From Guptibacillus hwajinpoensis (GTDB lineage Bacteria > Bacillota > Bacilli > Bacillales > Guptibacillaceae): a stretch of DNA of 64,000 bases. Numbering within the stretch: position 1 is the first letter of the stretch; each line of letters opens with the position of its first letter. Positions 25,989 to 34,985 of this stretch are shown in pieces. A program made the translations under genes and the position numbers. Below the pieces are notes generated by a model. The model had not been told where the DNA came from, did no database searches, and worked only from the letters and a program-made list of their open reading frames with translations. The stretch is from NCBI RefSeq assembly GCF_005144865.1, contig NZ_SWFM01000001.1, positions 1,412,255 to 1,476,254 of the forward strand. Reading direction: 5' to 3'.

Positions 25989-26214
25989 TTTCTCCTCCAG
26001 TGAGATTGATAGTTTTGTATGCTGTCAGTATATACTATTACTTCTAGTGAACCCATAGAGTTAAGAGGATTTTTTTTGTTTAAAAACGGGTAACATCGTT
26101 AGAGAAGGAAACAGAGGTTAAACAGATGTGAGTACGAATGAATGGATGTAATGAAACAAGGTAAAGGATGTCGTCCTTTCCTAGTAATACCCACTAACAA
26201 AGGAGTGATATAGT

Positions 26215-26493
26215 ATGCTTAATCCTTCTCAATACAAAGAACGTAAACCAATGGATCAGCGTTTAGTTAGCTGGTCTGTCGATCGAACGAAGGAAAGTGA
26301 TTATAACGAAACGAAGCTCGCTATTGTGGAATGCACGTGCACCAACAGCGATGGAGATGAGCTCAAAACTGTCAAAACGCTCGAGGTGACGCCTGATCAT
26401 AATTCATGGGAAGATTGGATGGATGAATTAAAGAAGGATCGCTTTGAAATTATCCAGTGTCCGAGCTGTAAGATATGGACGATCGATGAGTAG
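26215..26493 (+). CDS. Small protein with CxC and CxxC motifs
   Basis: A 92-residue soluble protein with E-C-T-C-T near residues 39-43 and Q-C-P-S-C-K near 81-86. The four cysteines could bind one zinc ion. The rest is acidic with a W-x-x-W pair in the middle. AAAGGAG lies before the ATG and a terminator follows. I recognise no named family. Confidence 0.65.
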   Translation: MLNPSQYKERKPMDQRLVSWSVDRTKESDYNETKLAIVECTCTNSDGDELKTVKTLEVTPDHNSWEDWMDELKKDRFEIIQCPSCKIWTIDE

Positions 26494-26496
26494 CAT

Positions 26497-26530
26497 AAAA
26501 AAGCCCCTCTTATAATTCTAAGAGGGGCTT
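26497..26530. terminator. Bidirectional terminator
   Basis: Stem AAGCCCCTCTTA/TAAGAGGGGCTT with a run of six A residues on the left, giving a T run for the minus-strand M3 peptidase gene. Confidence 0.88.
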
Positions 26531-26539
26531 CCTTTCTTA

Positions 26540-28234
26540 TTATTCAGGTAAAGCATCTAGTTCTAGTGAGATGAAATCCATTAAACCTTTAATCATTGTC
26601 TCAGAGAAGTCAAAATGAATACCTGCTGCTTCATACACTTCAGCTAGCGATACAGAACTACCCATTGAAAGAGCGCGGTTATAGTTTTGTAGCGTTTGCT
26701 CTGGATTTTCTCTATACTGGCGATACATTTGAATTGCTCCAAGCTGTGCGATAACATATTCAATGTAATAAAACGGCACTTCGAAAATGTGGAGAATGAG
26801 TTGCCAGTTATTTTGAATCCACTCTTCCTGTCCGTTCCAATCGACAAAAGATGAGTCATATGTGCGAGAAAGCTCCATATATTTCTGGCTTCGCTCTTCA
26901 CTTGTGTGATTTGGATTTTCGTACATCCAGTGCTGGAATTGATCAACAACAATGCCATTTGGAAGAAAGAGAATTAATCCTTCAAGCTGATCTTTCTTAG
27001 CCCGTAACAATTCCTTTTCATCACTGTACATCAGGTTCCAGTAATCCATCGTAAGAAGTTCCATTGTCATACTCGCAAGCTCAGCAGATTCCATTGGAGT
27101 TTCTTGATACGCAGACAATTGTTGATTTCGCTTGAAATCGTTATGGATGCAATGACCCATTTCATGAAGAAGAGTAATAAAATCATCTTGTGACTTCGTG
27201 CTATTCATGAAAATAAAAGATAGCTCTGAAATAGGTAGGTACTCACAAAACCCTCCCTGCGCTTTGCCTTTACGGCTTTCAAGATCAAGTGCGCCTTTCT
27301 CATTCATATCATTAAGAAGATAGGAGAAACGAGGAGAAAGCTGATCGAAAATATCAGACGTTCCTTGGATCAGTTCTTCTATACGATTGAAAGGTCGAAG
27401 CGGCAACTTATCTTTAGGCACTGCTCGCGTGTCCCATGGCTTATAGTCTGAAAGACCAAGCTCTTGCTGATGTTTCTTCTGCAATTTTTCCTTGAGAGGA
27501 ACAACATGCTTTCTGACTGCTTCCGCAAGCGCCTTACAATCCTCTGGCGTGTAATCAAAACGCTCATACTTTTTAAACATATAATCTCTATAGTTATCGA
27601 GATTAACATTCTCAGCTTTCTGCTGTCGAAGCTGTATCAGCTGATCCATGATTGTTTGTAAATCTTCTTTCTTTGTTAAAAGGGTGGTGAAAATTTCTTC
27701 CATGGCACTTTTGCGGATCTCACGGTTACCATCCTGCATCAATAGAAACATTTCACTGAGGGTTTTTTCTTCTCCCTGCCAGTTAAACGAAAGTGAACCC
27801 GTATGTTCAAAGTAGCTGTTTACAATCCGATCTTCTTCTACTTCTAATTCAATATTCTTCTCATTGAAAAGCTCAATCGCATTTTCTTTTCTAATTAGAA
27901 ATTGCTTATAGTACTCCTGGTTAAGTCGCAGTCGATAAGGTGACTCTTGAAATTTCTTATCAAAAAGTCCTTCATATCGTTTAACCATAGGTTCAATATG
28001 TTCCTGATCGTGCTCAATCATTTTCTTCGCTTGTTCACTACTGCTATGACATTGAAAGTCAATATAGTGCCCGTTAAGTCCTTCAGCTACACCATCCATT
28101 AAATCAGAAAGATCCATTATCCATTTTTCGAGTTCATCAGTAGATTCGATCGACTGATGTAAGAGCGTTTTAAACTCTTCTTCTAATTTGCCTGGATTTT
28201 TAAAATCAAACTTTTCCACATAAAATGTACTCAT
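26540..28234 (-). CDS. M3 family oligoendopeptidase
   Basis: A 564-residue cytosolic zinc metallopeptidase. The HEMGH zinc motif is at residues 357-361, and the third ligand glutamate lies in E-T-P-M-E-S-A-E-L-A-S-M about 25 residues on. The N-terminal 200 residues are helical as in PepF-type enzymes. The length fits M3 oligoendopeptidases of Bacilli. GGGGGAAG precedes the ATG. Monocistronic. Confidence 0.93.
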   Translation of the reverse strand: MSTFYVEKFDFKNPGKLEEEFKTLLHQSIESTDELEKWIMDLSDLMDGVAEGLNGHYIDFQCHSSSEQAKKMIEHDQEHIEPMVKRYEGLFDKKFQESPYRLRLNQEYYKQFLIRKENAIELFNEKNIELEVEEDRIVNSYFEHTGSLSFNWQGEEKTLSEMFLLMQDGNREIRKSAMEEIFTTLLTKKEDLQTIMDQLIQLRQQKAENVNLDNYRDYMFKKYERFDYTPEDCKALAEAVRKHVVPLKEKLQKKHQQELGLSDYKPWDTRAVPKDKLPLRPFNRIEELIQGTSDIFDQLSPRFSYLLNDMNEKGALDLESRKGKAQGGFCEYLPISELSFIFMNSTKSQDDFITLLHEMGHCIHNDFKRNQQLSAYQETPMESAELASMTMELLTMDYWNLMYSDEKELLRAKKDQLEGLILFLPNGIVVDQFQHWMYENPNHTSEERSQKYMELSRTYDSSFVDWNGQEEWIQNNWQLILHIFEVPFYYIEYVIAQLGAIQMYRQYRENPEQTLQNYNRALSMGSSVSLAEVYEAAGIHFDFSETMIKGLMDFISLELDALPE

Positions 28235-28351
28235 CAGCTTCCCCCTTATTCTCCTTATGATGCGTTATGTACTATACATTAGTTTACCACAATTGCTCTG
28301 TCAGCATATGCTTGTTCAAATAAGGGCCTATTCACTTTTTCAGCATAAAAA

Positions 28352-28390
28352 ATGGGACCCCACCCCGTGGATGGGACCCCTCCTGTGTGG
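28352..28390. repeat. Two tandem GC-rich units upstream of the M3 gene
   Basis: ATGGGACCCCACCCCGTGG at 28352-28370 is followed directly by ATGGGACCCCTCCTGTGTGG. A further CGAAGCATCCCATCC/GGGGCTTC partial hairpin follows. The block is much more GC-rich than its surroundings and lies in the leader region of the M3 gene (minus strand). Confidence 0.6.
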
Positions 28391-28488
28391 AAACGAAGCA
28401 TCCCATCCAAAGACGGGGCTTCATTCATGCTCGTACCCGAAAAAAGGGAAACGATAAACGTTTATTTCTAACAATCGATTTAGAAATA

Positions 28489-29430
28489 TTATCCCTTCAT
28501 GCGAGAATAGCTTTGAAGACTAGCATAACGCCTTTCTCTACGCTTCATTAAATAGTCAACTGTCCCAGTCCCAAGCATGACACCAGCTACAATGAGCACA
28601 AACCCAATTAACTGCTTCCATCCTATTGGCTCTCCAAGAAAAATAGCAGCACCTAGAAGAGCAAAAAACGGTGTAAGATTATTAAACACCGCTGCCTCAC
28701 CAGGTCCAATACGGTAGATTGCTTTGTTGTAGAACATATGCCCAAGTCCTGTTGCGAATACAGCAGAAACGGCAAAAATTGTCCATATGCCTAACGCGCC
28801 CTCACGAAGTATTTCAGGTCCTTGAGGCTCAATCAAAAGCCCAATAATAAACAAAGTACTTGATCCCGCGAGAAGCATCCAGCCAGTCATCAGTCTGGAA
28901 GACATCGTTTCCGTTCCCTTCTTAATGAATATGAAACTTACAGCTTGTGCAATTACAGATAAAAAAACGAATATATCTCCACTTGATGCAGACCCCAAAC
29001 GCCCTCCTCCGCTTAATACTACGAACGATACTCCGACTAGTGCAAGAAGAATACCAGTCGCTTTTAATAGCGTCATCTTATCTTTCAAGAAAAGAACCGC
29101 AAACAGAGCGGTCATTAATGGAACAAGTCCCAGAATTAAACCTGCATTTGAAGCAGACGTATTCGTTAAGCCAACCGCAAGAAAAGAGTGATGGCCGACC
29201 ACCCCTGTTACAGCACCAAATATCGTATAGGTTGCTTCTTTACGTGTTAGTTTTCTAAGGTCTTTAGCGATGAATAGCACCGCAAAAACAACTAGACTTG
29301 CTGAAAAGATACGAATTGATTGGATCATAATCGGTGTAAATTCTGTCACAAGGAGTTTAATTGCAATCACATTAAATCCCCAAATCACCATAAGTAGAAA
29401 TAGTCCGCCATAAAGTCCAAATTTCTTCAC
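28489..29430 (-). CDS. EamA/DMT superfamily transporter
   Basis: A ten-helix drug/metabolite transporter of 313 residues with two EamA repeats, each ending in an F-L-x-E/K-x-x-x motif (F-L-K-D-K-M-T and F-L-G-E-P-I-G). The start is GTG 29430 (V-K-K-F-G-L-Y-G-G) after AAAGAGGG. An in-frame ATG at 29466 overlaps the MOSC gene stop as ATGA but has no clear Shine-Dalgarno site; it could be used by coupling. Cargo unknown. Co-transcribed with the MOSC gene. Confidence 0.85.
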   Translation of the reverse strand: MKKFGLYGGLFLLMVIWGFNVIAIKLLVTEFTPIMIQSIRIFSASLVVFAVLFIAKDLRKLTRKEATYTIFGAVTGVVGHHSFLAVGLTNTSASNAGLILGLVPLMTALFAVLFLKDKMTLLKATGILLALVGVSFVVLSGGGRLGSASSGDIFVFLSVIAQAVSFIFIKKGTETMSSRLMTGWMLLAGSSTLFIIGLLIEPQGPEILREGALGIWTIFAVSAVFATGLGHMFYNKAIYRIGPGEAAVFNNLTPFFALLGAAIFLGEPIGWKQLIGFVLIVAGVMLGTGTVDYLMKRRERRYASLQSYSRMKG

Positions 29431-29462
29431 CCGAGTCCCTCTTTCCATTCCTTCCGAAATAC

Positions 29463-30191
29463 TCATTGTTCCGTAATAAACACACGATCACCCGTAGTGA
29501 TTTCCCCAGTTTGTTTAACTCGTGCATACATACCAAATAAATTATTTTGTTCCTTTACAAGCTTCTTCAATAAACCAGGCTGTTTTGTTCCATCCTCTGG
29601 ATCTACTGTAATAATCATACATCGCTCACATGGCTTAACAACTTCTATCATCACTTCCTGTCCAATACGGAGGAACTTCCCTTCCCACTCTTTTTCTACA
29701 AAGGGGGTTTTCTCGAACAAACTTATTACAAGGTTCGGTCGGAATCGGCGATCATCTATTTCCTTCCCCCAGGAATGAGATAATGACTGAAGAGACGCAT
29801 CTGTTACAAGTAAGAGGTGCTCTTCTTCAATTGGACCAATAGGCACATGTTCTGGATGATAAGATTTTCTAGCTAACAATCTTGATGAGCTTCTTTCAAT
29901 ATCCTTAAGCCATTCTGAATCACTCCACATATACGTTTGCCCATTTGGAGTCACGATTTGTGGTTCTGGATAAGCTTCTAGTGATTCTGGGCCGCTAAAA
30001 GAAGCTTGATATTGAACAAGTTCTGCAAACTGAGTAATCGTTAAGAATGATTCTTTCTCATCTAGAAGGGCATGACTTCGATCACCGTACAAACCGTAAG
30101 GCATAACCTTTGTACGCTGTACTTTCTCTCCCGTCATTGATTTTACAGGATGCCGTGTCATTTCTTTAATTATTCCAACCTCCACAAACAT
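29463..30191 (-). CDS. MOSC domain-containing protein
   Basis: A 242-residue protein with an N-terminal MOSC_N beta barrel (H-P-V-K-S-M-T-G-E near 14-22) and a C-terminal MOSC domain carrying the conserved cysteine in P-C-E-R-C-M-I. MOSC proteins bind the molybdenum cofactor, as in mARC and YcbX/YiiM enzymes that reduce N-hydroxylated compounds. AAGGAGG precedes the ATG. Its stop is followed directly by the EamA gene. Confidence 0.88.
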   Translation of the reverse strand: MFVEVGIIKEMTRHPVKSMTGEKVQRTKVMPYGLYGDRSHALLDEKESFLTITQFAELVQYQASFSGPESLEAYPEPQIVTPNGQTYMWSDSEWLKDIERSSSRLLARKSYHPEHVPIGPIEEEHLLLVTDASLQSLSHSWGKEIDDRRFRPNLVISLFEKTPFVEKEWEGKFLRIGQEVMIEVVKPCERCMIITVDPEDGTKQPGLLKKLVKEQNNLFGMYARVKQTGEITTGDRVFITEQ

Positions 30192-30322
30192 CTGCCTCCT
30201 TATCTTTTCACTGCTTCTAGTATAACCTAATTGTAAAAATCTACTTTTTTGCTATTTTACTAGTATAAACAATGAGAGATTTGCATAAAACTAGTAAAAA
30301 CAATGAAAAGGGGATAGGTCTG

Positions 30323-30505
30323 ATGGAAATCAAAGAATACTACTCCATTACTCTTTATAATGAGAAGCGTAGAGCTATTTATCACTCCGAGGATGAATAT
30401 GATAACTTTGAAGAAGCACAGCGTGAGGGATTTGTGCTTCTCCGCAATCATCCGAAAGCAGATTTGTATTCCATTGAGCGATTTTTTGCGGTGGAAGACG
30501 TCTAA
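30323..30505 (+). CDS. Small acidic protein of unknown function
   Basis: A 60-residue protein starting M-E-I-K-E-Y-Y-S-I. It has a beta-rich start and a helical F-E-E-A-Q-R-E-G-F segment, and no cysteine or membrane helix. AAAGGGGAT eight bases before ATG 30323 sets the start. Its stop overlaps that of the convergent ABC-F gene by four bases. No family recognised. Confidence 0.6.
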   Translation: MEIKEYYSITLYNEKRRAIYHSEDEYDNFEEAQREGFVLLRNHPKADLYSIERFFAVEDV

Positions 30506-32178
30506 AGTTTGTTCTTCTCTTTGAACAATTCATTCAAGCGTTTATCAAGGTCATTCATCTTTGAGTCTCCAGGTATTAAAAGGCTTATTTCACTTATTAA
30601 AGCGGAAATTTCATTATCAAGTAGCATCTTCTTTTCTCCTACCAATTGGGAAGAACAAGAAGGGCTTTTTTCTTTTTCGCGAAACTCTGATAAGCCCATT
30701 TCTACTCTTTTGACACTTTGATCTTTAAATACTAGTAGACGATCACATATCTTATTCATGAAGTAGTAATCGTGCGAAACAACAAGAAGCGTTCCTGTGA
30801 ATTGTTGTAATGTATCTTCAAGCTGCTCTCGTGAAGGCAAATCAAGGTGATTTGTTGGCTCATCAAGAATGAGAACATCATATTTGTTCATTAGGATACG
30901 TGTCATTTTGACCTTTGTCCTCTCACCAAGACTAAGCTGTTGAATAGGTACTTGTATACGGCTTCGTTCCATTCCCATTGAAGCAAGAATTGACTTCGCT
31001 CTGAAATCCTCATCCCTCGATTCGACTTCAAGTGATTGAAGAGCAGTTTGGTTGGAAGGAAGGTCATGAACATCCTGAGATAAATATCCAATCCTAAGCA
31101 TTGGACTTTTCCAAATCTCTCCTTCGCTAACGCCTTCTTCACCAAGTATCATGCGTAGAAACGTGGTTTTTCCACATCCATTTTCACCAACCATACCAAT
31201 GCGTTCGCCATGCTTAATATAGAAAGAGCTTCCTTTAAATAACCATCGTTCACCATACTGTTTACTTACATTAATCGCTTCAAAGACTCTCTTGCCATGT
31301 GAATTCTCTGATTCAAAATGAAAGCGGACACCTGTCGCTTTATGGGGTTCATTTACCCCATTTTTCTGCAGTTCTTTTTCAAGACGCTTCCGTTTTGACT
31401 TAACTTGTGCATCCATCTTTTTCGCTTTCATTCTGTAGTGTTCTTTATATCCTTCTTGCGATGTCGACTGCTTGTGTGCCTTATCCGACCAATTGGTTAA
31501 ACCAGCAAGTTGCTCCTCAATTCGCTTCTTTTCTTTTTGCTGAACTTGATAACGATGAAGCTGTTCTTCGTACCTTCGCTTCTTTTCAAGACGATACGCT
31601 GTATAGTTACCACTATAATCATTGAGTTCTCCATTCTCGATTTCAAGAATTCGCTCAACGGTTTGGTCAAGAAAATACCGGTCATGCGAGATAATAAGAA
31701 CGGCACCTTTAAAGTCTTCAAGCTCACGAATTAGCCACTGCAATCCTGTTAAGTCGAGATGATTCGTCGGTTCGTCAAGAATTAGAATATCTGGATTCGA
31801 TGCCCAGATTTGAGCAAGTGACACCTTTAATCTTTCTCCACCACTTAGCTGTTTTAAGTGCGTCTCATCAATGTCGCTTGATAAACCGAGCTCCTTTTCG
31901 CTTTTTCGGAGTAAAGAATGATGATCTAGGTTAGCTTCATTCATGAACTCTTCGTAATCGGTTGACTGTCGCAAATAGCCTATTGAACCTTCCACTACAT
32001 AGCTTCCTTTATCAGGTTTACTATCTCCAACTAGAATTCTAGCAAGAGTTGTTTTGCCAGCACCATTGGGGCCAACAATTCCCACTCGCTCCCCACGATG
32101 AATATCTATACTCACTTGATCGAATAAAACACGCTCATCATATTTTTTTTGTAATCCTTTTATCGATAGTACGTTCAT
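30502..32178 (-). CDS. vmlR: ABC-F ribosomal protection protein, VmlR-like
   Basis: A 558-residue soluble protein with two ABC ATPase domains and no membrane part. First Walker A is G-P-N-G-A-G-K-T-T and second G-E-N-G-C-G-K-T-T; signatures are L-S-G-G-E and L-S-L-G-E, with D-E-P-T-N-H-L-D twice. The inter-domain linker (W-S-D-K-A-H-K-Q-S-T ... K-S-K-R-K-R-L-E-K-E-L) closely follows B. subtilis VmlR, which displaces lincosamides, streptogramin A and pleuromutilins from the ribosome. The drug spectrum here is inference. GGGGGACATGT precedes the ATG. A long leader with a terminator next to the start suggests antibiotic-induced attenuation. Confidence 0.87.
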   Translation of the reverse strand: MNVLSIKGLQKKYDERVLFDQVSIDIHRGERVGIVGPNGAGKTTLARILVGDSKPDKGSYVVEGSIGYLRQSTDYEEFMNEANLDHHSLLRKSEKELGLSSDIDETHLKQLSGGERLKVSLAQIWASNPDILILDEPTNHLDLTGLQWLIRELEDFKGAVLIISHDRYFLDQTVERILEIENGELNDYSGNYTAYRLEKKRRYEEQLHRYQVQQKEKKRIEEQLAGLTNWSDKAHKQSTSQEGYKEHYRMKAKKMDAQVKSKRKRLEKELQKNGVNEPHKATGVRFHFESENSHGKRVFEAINVSKQYGERWLFKGSSFYIKHGERIGMVGENGCGKTTFLRMILGEEGVSEGEIWKSPMLRIGYLSQDVHDLPSNQTALQSLEVESRDEDFRAKSILASMGMERSRIQVPIQQLSLGERTKVKMTRILMNKYDVLILDEPTNHLDLPSREQLEDTLQQFTGTLLVVSHDYYFMNKICDRLLVFKDQSVKRVEMGLSEFREKEKSPSCSSQLVGEKKMLLDNEISALISEISLLIPGDSKMNDLDKRLNELFKEKNKL

Positions 32179-32442
32179 ACATGTCCCCCATTTCTTTGTT
32201 CATTCTCAGGGAGCATAAAAAAGCCTCCCCATTCTACCTGGAGAGGCATGTCATTCCGATTTCCATAGTGCTATAGCTTTAAAGAAAGCATGCAAAAGAA
32301 GCATGTTCAAGCTAAAGTTGATGGTAAAAAACGGCAGACTAATCCTATTCTCCAGTAAATCAATTTCGCTATTCGAAAGTTGACTTAGAAAAATAAGATT
32401 AGTATTTCATCGCTTCTTAACCATTCCCTTCCATTTCAATTG
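32179..32442 (-). promoter_or_regulatory. Structured leader of the VmlR-like gene
   Basis: About 260 bases run from the promoter to the ABC-F start. The minus strand can fold into a 12-bp stem between 32338-32349 and 32392-32403 (ACTAATCTTATT with AATAGGATTAGT), then a TAGCTT/AAAGCTA hairpin, then the terminator. Very short frames lie before the first stem, such as a five-codon M-V-K-K-R at 32407-32424, though its AAGGG site is closely spaced. This layout fits ribosome-dependent attenuation known for vmlR-type genes. Confidence 0.65.
32217..32247 (-). terminator. Attenuator-type terminator before the VmlR-like gene
   Basis: Minus-strand GCCTCTCC/GGGGAGGC stem followed by six T residues, about 40 bases upstream of the ABC-F start and within its own leader, so it must be read through for expression. 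Confidence 0.85.
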
Positions 32443-32448
32443 TAATTA

Positions 32449-32477
32449 ATTGTATAGAATCATGACAACGCTGTCAA
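32449..32477 (-). promoter_or_regulatory. Sigma-A promoter of the VmlR-like leader
   Basis: Minus-strand TTGACA at 32472-32477 and TACAAT at 32449-32454, 17 bases apart: eleven of twelve consensus bases. Confidence 0.85.
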
Positions 32478-32715
32478 TCAGCATTCTTATCATTCTACAA
32501 AAAGTGATTGATTACAATTTACAACTTTTTTCATCTTTTTAGTACAAAAGAACCCTATAATATATAAATTTTGCTACCGATATAAGGAATAGTTAAGTAA
32601 ATCTTTCCAAGGTTACTAAATTTAGAAAGGAGTCAAGCTCATACTTCTAGAGAAAAACTAGTAAAGTCACTACGTACATAGGACAGAGAAAAAAAGCATA
32701 TCGGGGGAAATTATC

Positions 32716-34479
32716 GTGCGGAGAATGTTTACTACTTTTATTATTGCAGTGCTATTGTTTACAGGAATGGCTTTTCCTGGTGAACCATCTGCAAACAACA
32801 AAATGGAACGTATAAGCGGTGACGATCGAATATCAACTGCTTTAGAGATTTCAAAGAAAGTATCACCTGGTAAGTTAACAACTTCAGAGAAGGCCGTAAT
32901 ACTCACGCGTGCTGACATGCCTTTTGATGCACTTGCAAGTTCTGGCCTTGTTGGAGTTAAAAATGCACCTGTACTACTTACAAAACCTTCTACCCTTGAT
33001 TCAAGGGTACTAAACGAATTAAAACGTCTTGAAGCTAAAAAAGTTTACATTCTTGGTGGACCAACTGCTATTAGTCAAAGTGTTGAGAATGAACTTAAGA
33101 AGAGCTTTACGGTTACGAGACTTGAAGGTTCAAATCGTTATTCAACTGCTGAAGCGATTAATAAAGAGGCAGGACTAGATCAATCTTCTACAGCTATCGT
33201 TGTTAATGGAAACAAGGTGGCAGATTCACTATCAGCTTCAAGTGTCGCATCAATCAAAAACTATCCCATTTACTTAACATCCAACAAGAAGGCTCCAACT
33301 CTACCTTCTACAATTAAGACAGTATACTTAATTGGAGGAGAAAGTGTCCTCTCACCGGATCTAATGAAACAATTAGAGCAACAAGGTAAGAAAGTCGTTC
33401 GCCTTGCAGGTCAGGATCGTTTTGCAACAAACATTGCTGTAAATGAAGCATTCTTTCCTTCAAGCAATTCCTTTATTGTAGCGAGAGGAACTTCAACACA
33501 ACCGGATCGAGAGGATTATCCTGACGCAGTTGCTGCTTCTTCACTATCTGAAGTATACAATGCTCCCGTCATTTTATCTCACCATTCTACTGTGATTCCA
33601 GACATTGAGTCTTACCTTTCTAAACATGCTTCTAGTTTAATGGTATTAGGGGGAGAAGCTGCATTACCTTCAACTATCGTTAATTCCTATAAAATGAAGC
33701 AACCACCTGTTGAAGAAGTTGAAGAAGAAGTTGTTCTAGAAACTGCTATAGTGACAGCTTCAAGCTTGAATGTCAGAACAGCACCTGAAATTTCTGGAAC
33801 AAGAATTGGGGCACTATTGCGCAATACTGAAGTTTCAATCTACGGATACGTTGGTGATTGGGCAAAAATAAAATACAAAGAGCAAACAGCTTATGTACAC
33901 GGTGCGTACCTAACCAAAATAAATAGTAATCTATTAAAAGATATTAAAATCGTTGTAGACCCCGGTCATGGTGATCATGATCCAGGTGCTAGCAGAAGTA
34001 AACTACTAGAAAAAGATATTAATCTTGATGTATCACTGTACCTAGAGAAGAAGCTAAAAGCAGCAGGAGCTACTGTGGTTATGACACGTAGAGATGACAC
34101 GTTCCTCGAATTAACAGAGCGTTCAAACATTGCGAATAACATCAGTGCTGATGCATTCGTTAGCGTTCACACGAATGCTGGACCGGAAGCTGCACATGGT
34201 ATCGAAACATACTGGTATGACAAATACAGTTCAGCAGAAAGTAAAGCTCTAGCAGAAAGTATACAAAAGCGTCTCATTGAAGTAACAGATGCAAGAGACC
34301 GTGGTGCGAAGAACCAGAGCTTTTCTGTTATTCGCCAGTCCAGAATGGCTAGTGTCCTTGTCGAGGTTGGATTCTTAACAAACGACGAAGAATACCAGCT
34401 ATTATTAACACAGTCTTATCGTGAAGAACTGGCAGAAGGAATCTACCAGGGTGTTCTTGATTATTATAAAAAGAAGTAA
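32716..34479 (+). CDS. N-acetylmuramoyl-L-alanine amidase with three CWB2 repeats and an SH3b domain
   Basis: A 587-residue secreted cell-wall hydrolase. A signal peptide covers about residues 1-25. Three cell-wall-binding CWB2 repeats follow, marked by R-I-S-G-D-D-R-I-S-T, R-L-E-G-S-N-R-Y-S-T and R-L-A-G-Q-D-R-F-A-T, across roughly 30-330. A bacterial SH3 domain lies at about 345-400 (S-L-N-V-R-T-A-P). The C-terminal Amidase_3 domain has zinc ligands in D-P-G-H-G, the following Glu, S-V-H-T-N-A, and catalytic Glu in V-E-V-G-F-L. It resembles LytC with an added SH3b module. GTG start after GGGGGA; an ATG lies three codons on. Confidence 0.93.
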   Translation: MRRMFTTFIIAVLLFTGMAFPGEPSANNKMERISGDDRISTALEISKKVSPGKLTTSEKAVILTRADMPFDALASSGLVGVKNAPVLLTKPSTLDSRVLNELKRLEAKKVYILGGPTAISQSVENELKKSFTVTRLEGSNRYSTAEAINKEAGLDQSSTAIVVNGNKVADSLSASSVASIKNYPIYLTSNKKAPTLPSTIKTVYLIGGESVLSPDLMKQLEQQGKKVVRLAGQDRFATNIAVNEAFFPSSNSFIVARGTSTQPDREDYPDAVAASSLSEVYNAPVILSHHSTVIPDIESYLSKHASSLMVLGGEAALPSTIVNSYKMKQPPVEEVEEEVVLETAIVTASSLNVRTAPEISGTRIGALLRNTEVSIYGYVGDWAKIKYKEQTAYVHGAYLTKINSNLLKDIKIVVDPGHGDHDPGASRSKLLEKDINLDVSLYLEKKLKAAGATVVMTRRDDTFLELTERSNIANNISADAFVSVHTNAGPEAAHGIETYWYDKYSSAESKALAESIQKRLIEVTDARDRGAKNQSFSVIRQSRMASVLVEVGFLTNDEEYQLLLTQSYREELAEGIYQGVLDYYKKK

Positions 34480-34488
34480 ATACAAAAC

Positions 34489-34522
34489 AAAAGGAGTTCC
34501 TGAAATTTAGGAACTCCTTTTT
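34489..34522. terminator. Bidirectional terminator after the amidase gene
   Basis: Perfect stem AAAAGGAGTTCCT/AGGAACTCCTTTT with an eight-base loop, between convergent genes. Confidence 0.88.
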
Positions 34523-34532
34523 CTAATTCATT

Positions 34533-34970
34533 TTATGCTTTAGTCCAATTAGGTACCATCTCAACATCAGCCGCTAAAAGAGTTGTGTAGATTGGGCAAC
34601 GAGAATCTACAATGTGCTGAAGTTCTTGAATGCGCTCTTCGCTTTCTGAGGTTTCGACTACTGCGTTAACCATAATTTTGTGGAAGTAAGGACGTACACC
34701 TTTTTCTCCCATCATGCCACGTGGATCAATTTCTCCACGAATATCGAATTCAATACCTTGAAGATCGAATTCCATTTCTTTGGCAACAAAGTTGGCAATC
34801 GCATTTTCACAACCAGAGAGTGAAATAAGAAGTGAAGCTAATGGGTTAGCGCCTTCGTCCGTTCCTCCCATTTGTGCTGGTTCATCTATAACCACTTTAT
34901 GGCCTTTTGAATCACCTACTGTATTCATACCTTTTGAAACTGCTGTAATTTTCTCGATCATTTTAGACAT
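34533..34970 (-). CDS. OsmC family peroxiredoxin-like protein
   Basis: A 145-residue OsmC-fold protein. The two redox cysteines are in L-S-G-C-E-N near residue 53 and R-C-P-I-Y-T-T-L near 126, spaced as in organic hydroperoxide reductases (Ohr/OsmC). It likely reduces organic peroxides with thiol donors. It follows the TetR gene by 15 bases with GAAGGGAG upstream, so the pair forms an operon that TetR presumably controls. Confidence 0.88.
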   Translation of the reverse strand: MSKMIEKITAVSKGMNTVGDSKGHKVVIDEPAQMGGTDEGANPLASLLISLSGCENAIANFVAKEMEFDLQGIEFDIRGEIDPRGMMGEKGVRPYFHKIMVNAVVETSESEERIQELQHIVDSRCPIYTTLLAADVEMVPNWTKA

Positions 34971-34985
34971 CTATTATGTCTCCCT

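Noticed and set aside
30259..30307. Direct repeat ACTAGTA-x-AAACAATGA, two copies 31 bp apart before the 60-residue gene
   Set aside because: Only two AT-rich copies with mismatches; could be a promoter duplication but nothing supports that further.
32716..34479. S-layer protein interpretation of the CWB2 gene
   Set aside because: The C-terminal Amidase_3 domain has all zinc and catalytic residues, so it is a hydrolase.
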